Below are positions 54,340-62,233 of a DNA stretch of 64,000 nt, in pieces; positions within the stretch are counted from its first letter, which is position 1, and each line of letters begins with the position of its first letter. The notes under the pieces are model-generated. The model searched no databases. It saw only the letters and a program-made list of their open reading frames with translations, and was not told the origin of the DNA. The translations under genes were made by a program, and so were the position numbers. The DNA is taken from NCBI GenBank assembly GCA_040437565.1, contig JBDOQK010000004.1:186001-250000 (forward strand). Reading direction: 5' to 3'. This stretch comes from Albugo candida. Taxonomy: Eukaryota > Oomycota > Peronosporomycetes > Albuginales.

Positions 54340-56829
54340 CGTTTTAGTTTTGTGGAACGAAAGTCGGTCCCAATATCACAGTAAGCACCGGACCGGGACT
54401 ATCGAAGCGGTTACTGTACGGATATGACAGTAGCGTTATAATCATTTGCGCAGATGCGACCTTACTTTTGATAAAAGTACGCAAAATTCAGTTGTGTGGG
54501 TCTCACGTAGACTTTGAACTTGTAATAGCACATACGTGCAGCAACTTTCTACCAGAACAATATCGGTAGCGACCTTAATAGAACAAAAGCAGTAGCAACA
54601 GGGCCCAACTGTTGGCAAGTCGATGCAATTCGATTTACTGCAATGTAATGTGTGGCCATTGGTCAAGCTCGAACCGCATACATTTAGTCAACTTCTTGCT
54701 CGCTTTCCCGATGATGGACTATAAGGCAATGTGGTTCACTATTGGAGCACCGCTTTTGTGCACTTGTACACGCCGTGTATCCACTTGCTTGCGATGCAGT
54801 ACATTCCCTTGCTTTCATCAAGTGCACATACTAGCGACCCGTTTCGGCTGCTGAATTGAATAAACATGTGTTCGTGCAGCACATGCGAAATACCTCTGGC
54901 TGGAATCTTAGCAGTACAGAAAAATGAAGACACGCGAAGTAGTAGTAGCTCTTGAGACAAACAATCGTACATATATGATGGGCGCTTGAACAATCAAAGC
55001 TAATCTGTTAAGCCGCTCCACGAAATTTTATTGAATCAAGATCAGATGAAGCGGATTTTTCTCAGGGTCGTAACGCAATTATAGCTCTCGCTGAAAGTCC
55101 TTATCACGGAGTCGAGTAAGTAAAGCAAAAGCTCTCGAACTCTCGATTGCTCTCAAGCATCTCTACCTAGTTTCTGAAAGCCTGATGCTGTCAAAGTTTG
55201 ATCAAGGTTCTATACAAAACAAACAAATTTGAAATATGTTTGCTTCATTCTATGCGATATTTCTAGCTCTGCTGCAGCTTCATGTCTTGGAAACAAAATA
55301 GACNNNNNNNNNNNNNNNNNNNNNNNNNNNNNNNNNNNNNNNNNNNNNNNNNNNNNNNNNNNNNNNNNNNNNNNNNNNNNNNNNNNNNNNNNNNNNNNNN
55401 NNNGCTGAAAGTCCTTATCACGGAGTCGAGTAAGTAAAGCAAAAGCTCTCGAACTCTCGATTGCTCTCAAGCATCTCTACCTAGTTTCTGAAAGCCTGAT
55501 GCTGTCAAAGTTTGATCAAGGTTCTATACAAAACAAACAAATTTGAAATATGTTTGCTTCATTCTATGCGATATTTCTAGCTCTGCTGCAGCTTCATGTC
55601 TTGGAAACAAAATAGACTTATGCTAAGCATATGGTCGCATGGTTGGGAGAAATCCTGTTCCGTAGTCACCGTTATAGACCGACACTTGGGGGCCACGACA
55701 TTGGTAGGCGTCATTTCTTTCATTTTGCTGCGATCGTCTCTTTCGTTTTTGAGATCATTCTTGCAAAGAACATATGCGAAAAGCGCAGCATGTAGGACCA
55801 CTCAGTCAAAAGCCAAAGTATGGACGAAGTGCGCTGAGCGCTGTTAGCATACGGTACATTACGGGTCGCTGGGCGCCCATGCTATCGCCGCAAAAGTAGA
55901 GCAATTGCTGTCGACAACGTACCAGCTGTTTACAATTTGATACGCGCTTCATTCGTGTTCGATGAGAGCAAATGTATTCTAATCTTTAATTGGAAGTACC
56001 AAGACGTCAACATCCAAGACTTTCACCGCACCGTATCAAAAGACTCAATGGCTTGGAGCTTCAGAGTTCGGATATTATACACTTTCGCGAGTATCTCGGA
56101 GTGTATGTAACAACCTCCATTGTACATGCATGCATAACCTTCATGCAATGCCAATCCCTCACACTCCGAGATCAAAAGTCACATATGGTGTATTTCTTGC
56201 AATGAACGCTCAATACGAACAGGCCCATGCATCAACGTTTCCTAGTGGTTCTCGCTCTTCTTGCTTGACCAGCTTCTCCTGAGGAAACATCGCTGAAAAT
56301 GCCACGACTACATTCACGGCTGTTTGATCTGTCACACTCCTATTTCTTCCTGGTATTATCTCTACTACTCTCTATGTCTCGCCAACNNNNNNNNNNNNNN
56401 NNNNNNNNNNNNNNNNNNNNNNNNNNNNNNNNNNNNNNNNNNNNNNNNNNNNNNNNNNNNNNNNNNNNNNNNNNNNNNNNNNNNNNCACTCCGAGATCAA
56501 AAGTCACATATGGTGTATTTCTTGCAATGAACGCTCAATACGAATAGGCCCATGCATCAACGTTTCCTAGTGGTTCTCGCTCTTCTTGCTTGACCAGCTT
56601 CTCGTGAGGAAACATCGCTGAAAATCCCACGATTACATTCACGGTTGTTTGATCTGTCACACTCCTATTTCTTCCTGGTATTATCTCTACTACTCTCTAT
56701 GTCTCGCCAACCCCACTAGCAACGATTTCAGATACGGTAGGCCTAGCACGACTATTTTTTACAACGAGAGATGGACGCCATCAGGGAGTCATGGTTGGCT
56801 TGTACCGAATCGAATCAACAACCATTGGA
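54340..56829. other. gene-poor stretch with two gap-flanking duplications
   Basis: No supported gene. The overlap 55090-55303 equals 55404-55617 (214 bp; gap 55304-55403), and 56162-56386 equals 56487-56711 (225 bp; gap 56387-56486). The second pair differs at about five bases, including GAACAGG/GAATAGG, and so looks allelic. Minus-strand frames near 55210-55470 and 54739-54993 are open but carry no recognisable domain. Confidence 0.6.
56162..56711. repeat. gap-flanking duplicated contig end (225 bp) with SNPs
   Basis: Direct copies 56162-56386 and 56487-56711 across 100 N, differing at about five positions. Most simply, these are the two haplotypes of one site. Confidence 0.8.
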
Positions 56830-57070
56830 ATCTGCAGTGACTCAGTGTGATTCAGTGAAAAGAGTTTCATTCAAAAGCGAAAGCGATCGTATAACAAGAA
56901 ACTGGATCAAAAAATTACCTTAGAGGCTGCATGTGCCGATGGGAAGGTTCGATTTAGCGATGGAGCTTATCATTCCGTGGTAGCTCATTTCCATATAGGT
57001 GCTCAATGAGCAGCAAAAAAAGAGTCGGTTTCGGGTAAGCCGATGCTAGACCGTCTTTGGTGCAATAAAA
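56830..57070 (+). pseudogene. degraded copy of the small basic protein gene (2.85-3.24 kb)
   Basis: The plus strand from about 56855 aligns with the minus strand at about 3110-2940: the region encoding KRKRSY, the intron with its GAGGCTGCATGTGCCGAT block, and the exon encoding NEQQK.ESVSGKPML. The first-exon frame is lost and the last part of exon 2 is replaced, so the copy is dead. It lies immediately 3' of the coiled-coil gene, in the same relative order as at the left edge of the window but without UBE2S in between. Confidence 0.7.
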
Positions 57071-57191
57071 AGTATGCTTTACGGGCGCAATGTTTGAAAG
57101 TCGCTCAAATTTTGATGTGAATTTCGGTGAGTTGCATTGGGTGAAGCATATTGCGCTGGAATTGCTTGAATGATCCGACAGTCCAAGCTTC

Positions 57192-58126
57192 TCATTCCTG
57201 CAGAGTGTCGAATTTATTGTCTGGGATACTGCGCTCATCGCTCAGACTACTGCTGATAACCTTCCAAGCTCTTTTCAGAACCGCTACTTCCTCAGCAATA
57301 CGTTCATGTCTTGGATCGCACTCGGAGCTATCGGACTCATCGCTACTTTTNNNNNNNNNNNNNNNNNNNNNNNNNNNNNNNNNNNNNNNNNNNNNNNNNN
57401 NNNNNNNNNNNNNNNNNNNNNNNNNNNNNNNNNNNNNNNNNNNNNNNNNNCAAGTTGCATCTCCACTGCCTTTTCCGCCGCGCTATTACGATCGTTCTCC
57501 AGCCGGGTTTCAAGATCTTTGACTTTTGAGTTGATTCCACTGATCTCTATCTTTGCGTCTTCCAGCTGGGCTGATTTCTCGTTCAATGAGCGCAATAGCT
57601 GCTCATTTTTTCTCTTCAGCTGCTCGTTTTCACTCTTCAGCTTCTCAAAGTCACTAAGACGCGGTCGGTTCACTGATGCTGGTGGGGCATGCGCGACGGA
57701 GTTGCGATTCGCTGTTGCTGTGGAAGGCATTCTTGCTCGCGCTCCGGAAGCCGCTGCTGCGTCCACGCGCGTAACCGAGCCATTCGTATGAGTCATCGCC
57801 GGTGATGCTCGCACATTCGAGGCTGTTGCTTCGGATGGTGTCGTTCGTGATGCGTTGCCACCAGCGGCGCGGGTCACGTTTCTTGTCGTCGTTGGAATGA
57901 CGCGCTGCTGGATGGCGCGTGGTTGGGTGGTGCGTGGTTGGGTGGTGCGTGGTTGGGTGGTGCGTGGTTGGGTCGAGCGCTGTCGATTTTGTAACGCTGA
58001 CGTCTCTGTTGGGGCTCTCAGCGCATACCCGCCGCCGACACGCTTCAATGTCGGCGCTGTTTCGTTTTGAGTAGGCCCGTTTCTTGGGCGCATGTTGGCC
58101 GTCGTAGTTATGCTTTTTCGCTGCAT
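57192..58126 (-). CDS. coiled-coil protein with TTQPR repeats (gap inside)
   Basis: The gene runs from ATG at 58124-58126 (or 58195) to TGA at 57192-57194, with a 100-N gap of unknown true size at 57351-57450. The N-terminal part begins MQRKSITTTANMRPR, has a TLKRVGGGYALRAPTE box, four TTQPR-type repeats and an Ala/Thr/Arg-rich region; then a strong coiled coil (FEKLKSENEQLKRKNEQLLR, SAQLEDAKIEISGINSKVKD). After the gap, in the frame that stays open, come SDESDSSECDPRHERIAEEV, AVLKRAWKVISSSLSDE and DNKFDTLQE. Starting at 58195 would add a hydrophobic stretch (ICVSILCLLCL) that could be a signal sequence. The VGGG box is faintly like that of the multicopy family A-D. The protein is unrecognised, possibly a cytoskeletal or centrosomal type. 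Confidence 0.65.
57918..57977 (-). repeat. 15-bp tandem repeat coding TTQPR units
   Basis: The plus-strand unit CGTGGTTGGGTGGTG occurs three times in a row from 57918, followed by a fourth, partly changed unit to 57977. It is in frame within the coiled-coil gene, giving repeated TTQPR. The near-identity of the units suggests recent expansion; length may vary between isolates. Confidence 0.9.
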
Positions 58127-58211
58127 GTTCAAAAAATAGTTAGTTCTTCGTTTAAGGCAAAGCAAACAAAGAATACTGACACATATCGACCTCACCGTGC
58201 AAGTCTCTTAG

Positions 58212-58480
58212 CATCATTCTGGATGCTGATTGGAGACATTATCGTTTTAAAAAGGCGGCCCTTTCCAAGCGATCGAAAGTGGAATCGGCAGATGAGTGGC
58301 GCTCATCAATGAGAATGACTCATTCTGAGTGTCTTTTGCAGTAATGGAATCGGTGCAAAGGACACACAAAACGAGATGCAGTCATTGATGAGTGCAACTC
58401 GTGCTGCGGAAGAGCTATTTTTAGATATGGCGGCAAGGAGTACCGTGAGATCCAGAAATAGCGGCAGCTTGAATATGTAG
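58212..58480 (+). CDS. possible two 3' exons of an unidentified gene
   Basis: Proposed exons are 58212-58295 and 58342-58480 with a 46-bp intron (GTGGCG...TTGCAG). The join reads ILDADWRHYRFKKAALSKRS, then KVESADDNGIGAKDTQNEMQ and SLMSATRAAEELFLDMAARS, ending GSLNM before TAG. The composition is coding-like and the splice phase fits. No initiating exon is found, because the sequence to the left belongs to the 5' region of the minus-strand coiled-coil gene. A second frame with a donor just after the stop (GAAG|GTAAGT) also looks coding-like, so this may be a frameshifted remnant. Confidence 0.3.
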
Positions 58481-59686
58481 TTGATATGGAAGGTAAGTGT
58501 ATGATAAGTCCATAATACAGATTCGTAGGTAAATAGTATTGATGTTATGAAAAGCAACTTGACAATTAACCTAAAACAGTTTCACTTAGAAAGATCTTGG
58601 TGTCCTATACACTGGTGGAAACCGACAAGAGATACACAGTTTCAAAGCAATCATGCAACAATTACAAGGGTATTCCGATCTCCGCTGATCTCGGATATGA
58701 TTTCTAGTCGCTACTCGTCGCTGGCTCCATACTCACCGACATACAACATCCATGTCTCGTAGCACTACGTCATTTTTCGCCACCGGTGGCAAACGAAATC
58801 TTGGATTTAAGATCGCTAAAATGGGGCAAATTTGCAATATTTGTACGATGGCTCAATTGGTGTGTGTCCAGTATGCAACCTTCAGTTCGCAAATTCCTTT
58901 TTATCGTGTGAAATGATCGTTTTTGAAGTCAGTCGTCAGGGCCTCGGATTCTGGTCATAATCATTCCGACATGGTGGAGAACCGATCATGCTAGACGCAC
59001 TTGGTTAATATGATTCAAACTACGTAAACCAACGACAAATCTTGCATACGAATTCAAAACCGTGAAGGTAGAGACGATATTGCTGAGTGTGGAAAGCAGA
59101 GGCAGATAGGAATGCCTAGTTGTAAGGGAATTCATACATAAGTAAGTGCTGGTCGAATGGACTCCAGGTCACAAAGGAGGTCACATCGACCAAGAGTCCT
59201 TATCGTTTGGTGGTCGAGTAGACTGGGTGCAATTGACCTGGATCAACCGATTAGAGAACTGAATTAGTTGCTATCAATATGGAGCATACATATTTCGAAA
59301 CATCGGATGTGCGTTTTCAGAATTGGTGGCTACTTGACGAGTTGATGCACGCAATTGACGAGATAAGGTGCTTGATTAGAGTTGATGGCTTCTTGGCATG
59401 CTCCGGGGTCCTGTGGTTGCTGGTCAACAAAAAAGAGAAGTCAGATGGGTGGCGTGGTCGGCGGCTTCCACCAGACACCTCAGCTGAGATGGAATCAGGC
59501 TTATTACATTCATCTAGCCCTGCAAAGCGTATCTGGCATCGAGACAAAAGTGATTACAACCACACTTGTGCTGTGTATCTAACGAATAGACGTTTTTTTA
59601 TATCGTCTGCGTAGTATGCTTTTTTTATAAGTCTAGAAAGCTTGGCTTCGTAATTGCTATGCCATATGCGTGGTCCAGATTCGATA
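58481..59686. other. intergenic, with a retroelement fossil in its second half
   Basis: No intact gene. The first 600 bp hold nothing recognisable. From about 59.1 kb on, the plus strand shows worn retrotransposon-like sequence (next entry). Confidence 0.4.
59270..59615 (+). mobile_element. Ty1/copia-type RNase H fragment (fossil)
   Basis: A plus-strand segment around 59445-59560 has the pattern W.(S/G)R(R)...TSAE.ES found near the end of the RNase H domain of Ty1/copia polyproteins. No terminal repeats, integrase or protease were recognised nearby, so this is an isolated, broken and probably old piece. The assignment rests on one motif. Confidence 0.35.
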
Positions 59687-61648
59687 CTAGTACACTACTT
59701 TGCTGATGGTAGCCATATGCTGCATTTTGAGCTCTAATTCGGCTGCCCAGGCACCATAATCAGCTAGAATTGATTTTGAACGGAGTAGTAATGGATCCTA
59801 TTATGCAAGCACATGATGAGATATGGATGGACAAAGTCAAGAATAATGAAAGTATCACCGATGTCTTCTTCAGTTCGGCATTCATTTCGGGTCGTATGTC
59901 TTCATAATAAGCTTTTATATCAAGTGTGACCGGTTCATCTGCGTTGGAGTCGGATGTCTCTGTCTTTTGATCATCTCCTACTTCCTCCAACGAGTTGATC
60001 GTACAGTCGTGCAGCTTTCCTTCTGCTATTTCAAGAGTGAGGGATCCATTATCCAGCGATACATGTGAGGTGCTTTGTATGGGTTTTTTTGGCTGTGTGT
60101 TGCTTCTTGCTTTTGAACAAAAGACTTCCGACGTCATTCCCTCTTTTTTATGCTTGGTGGCAGTTTTCGTTTTTGAGCGGTGAAAGGGTAGATTTTTCGT
60201 AGTTCCCACTTCCTTTGGTGGGAATAGAGCTGGCGTGGTCTTTTGTTGATTTTGTACAAATCTTCTACTTGATGCATGTAATCGTTCCCAAACTGGTATT
60301 CTGGTATCATTTTTCTGTTGCATTGGAGCGGAAATAGTTTTTGGGTGAGCAATGCTTTTGTTTGGCTCATTTCGTTCTCTTTTTTGCCTCTGTATGAGAG
60401 GAGATTTTTGCTTACACAAGCGCTAAATTATGAAACAATCATGTGTCAAAGCTTCTCCGATCCAACAAAGAGAAATCTGATAGCAACACACCTCATATAC
60501 AGACTTTGATATAGCGCCATTCGTCCGTGTTTGTGATGATTTAGTGAGCTCTGGCTACAGGTAGGTCATTAGTTAGCTATTTCTGCTGAGAGAGGATACT
60601 CACGACATACCTTAATAGACGGGCTCTGCTCTTGATTAGCGGTTTGACGTTTCTGAAGACTAACAGATCCCTTCTTGCTGTGTGGGTTGTATGTCTGCGG
60701 CCTGATTATATTCGATTTCAGGCTTTCATTCGCAAAATTTTGCTTGATACATGACTTCTGCTTTAGTAGTTCTGACGGGACGATTTCCTTCGCAGCTTTG
60801 CTTTTGAAAGATGTCGGATACGATGCTTTTGAGACAACCTTCTTTTCTTTCTCCAAATAGTCTTGACGTAGCTTTTGCAAACGAGTTACTTTTTGTGCAT
60901 TGTTTTGATAAAGGCGATCAAACACACTCGACTTATTTTCCTTCTTCTTTTTTGGCTGCTCGCAATGACTGATATGAGTAGTAGTGCATTCATTCAAGGC
61001 TTCATCGACTTTTGATGCAGACAAATTTGATCGGTTGTTTTTGCTTGCTCGAGGTGTATAATTGGTAGCTTTAGGTCGCGCATCACTTTTGCTCTGTGTG
61101 ATCGCCAAATTGTAAGGAGAAACTTTTCTAATTGTTGGAATTTTTGATCCAGCTGGCGGCTGTAGCATTGTCATAGTCTTTCTCACATTCGTTTGTTGTG
61201 CACTGAGCAAGGGTTTTGCTGGTGCTGGAATAGATCGTGAAGATTTCGCTTTCGGTGCTTTCGATGAATTCATCGCTGGATTTACCGTCCTGTCCGCTAT
61301 AGGCATATTTTCTTTGCTCAAAAATTCCGAAAGAAGTGATTGTTCACCTACGACATCCAATTTGCTCCTTTCTTGGCTAGATCGTATTCCTCTATTTCGT
61401 TTATCGCCACCACATATTTGCTTTTTTATCATTGGTTCAAATGCACCAGGAATTTGTGTACGCGATTGAAATTGGGATTTGACTGTGGTTGTTGGCGATG
61501 ATAAAACGGAACTCCTGGAGCGTAAAGTCTGCATTCGGTCGCTCACGATGTGTTTGTGAGATGTTAGCCTTTGAATTTGCCTCAAATCATGTTCACGAAT
61601 GATTTGCGATTGTTTTCTTGACGATTGGACGACTCGAAGATCCTTCAT
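59687..61648 (-). CDS. basic Ser/Lys-rich protein with three ERLY-type motifs, four exons (591 aa)
   Basis: Exons in transcript order are 60611-61648, 60492-60554, 59859-60422 and 59687-59797; introns are 56, 69 and 61 bp. All joins keep frame: SIK|PELTKSS, VYE|RLCKQKS and KKTS|DPLLL. The protein is basic and low in complexity apart from three related motifs: FDRLYQNNAQKVTRLQKLRQ (about residues 240-260), VYERLCKQKSPLIQRQKRER (about 364-385, spanning an intron) and VWERLHASSRRFVQNQQK (about 408-425). Such aromatic-x-R-L-Y repeats with downstream Lys/Arg-rich helices occur in some flagellar or microtubule-associated protist proteins; that is a guess here. The C-terminus, after an acidic patch, ends LELKMQHMATISKVVY. 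No catalytic domain. Confidence 0.68.
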
Positions 61649-62151
61649 CGTTTCACTGCACGATCAGAACTACAAGGCGAAGGCATTTATACAATGGTCA
61701 GAGGGAACTGACTCGATCAAAACTTACACCATGTCACAGAGAGCTCATCCCGAACGCGCTTTTTCTGTAACAGACACCTAGAGAATTGTAGGGTAAAAAA
61801 CATCTTTTTCCGACCATACTTGTATCATAGAAGTGGCGCCTGCCCTTTCCCACAGATATATTCTACGATGTGAGATGCCTACAATTCATTCTACATCCTA
61901 GCATTATCACAGAATGCAGAATCAAATTACAGAAAAACAAAGGGCACCCTGCTTGACGACATCACAAGGATCTTCCTTACTAGTCGGTTTACAGTATAAT
62001 GACTAACGCGACACCAACAATATTAAAATCCCTAGCGTCACTATTCGTGTGTTGAAAGAAAATCACCATTTGTAGTTTCTATAGATAATGACGTTTCAAG
62101 TATATAAAATCTCTTTAACAGCTACAATACCACTCTGGTACCGTATGGTAA
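61649..62151. other. intergenic, nothing supported
   Basis: Promoter side of the minus-strand four-exon gene and 3' flank of the tRNA gene. No frame or repeat was recognised. Confidence 0.4.
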
Positions 62152-62233
62152 TGTCAGCGGTGGGATTTGAACCCACGAGTGCGAACACAGTAGAACTTGA
62201 GTCTACCCCCTTAGACCGCTCGGGCACACTGAC
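62152..62233 (-). tRNA. tRNA-Leu (anticodon CAA)
   Basis: 82 nt, class II. The acceptor stem GTCAGTG pairs with CGCTGAC with one G-T pair, and the discriminator base is A. The D-arm contains CCGAGCGGTCTAAGG. The anticodon stem GTAGA/TCTAC encloses the loop CTCAAGT, giving anticodon CAA (codon UUG). The long variable arm (TGTGTTCGCA) is typical of tRNA-Leu, and the T-arm is TGGGTTCAAATCCCA. Internal boxes A and B are intact and there is no intron. The gene appears functional. Confidence 0.92.

Noticed and set aside
60569-60610. C-terminal extension VCREYPLSAEIAN of exon 1 of the four-exon basic gene
   Set aside because: A canonical donor after SIK and in-phase downstream exons carrying the same motif type make this intron read-through.
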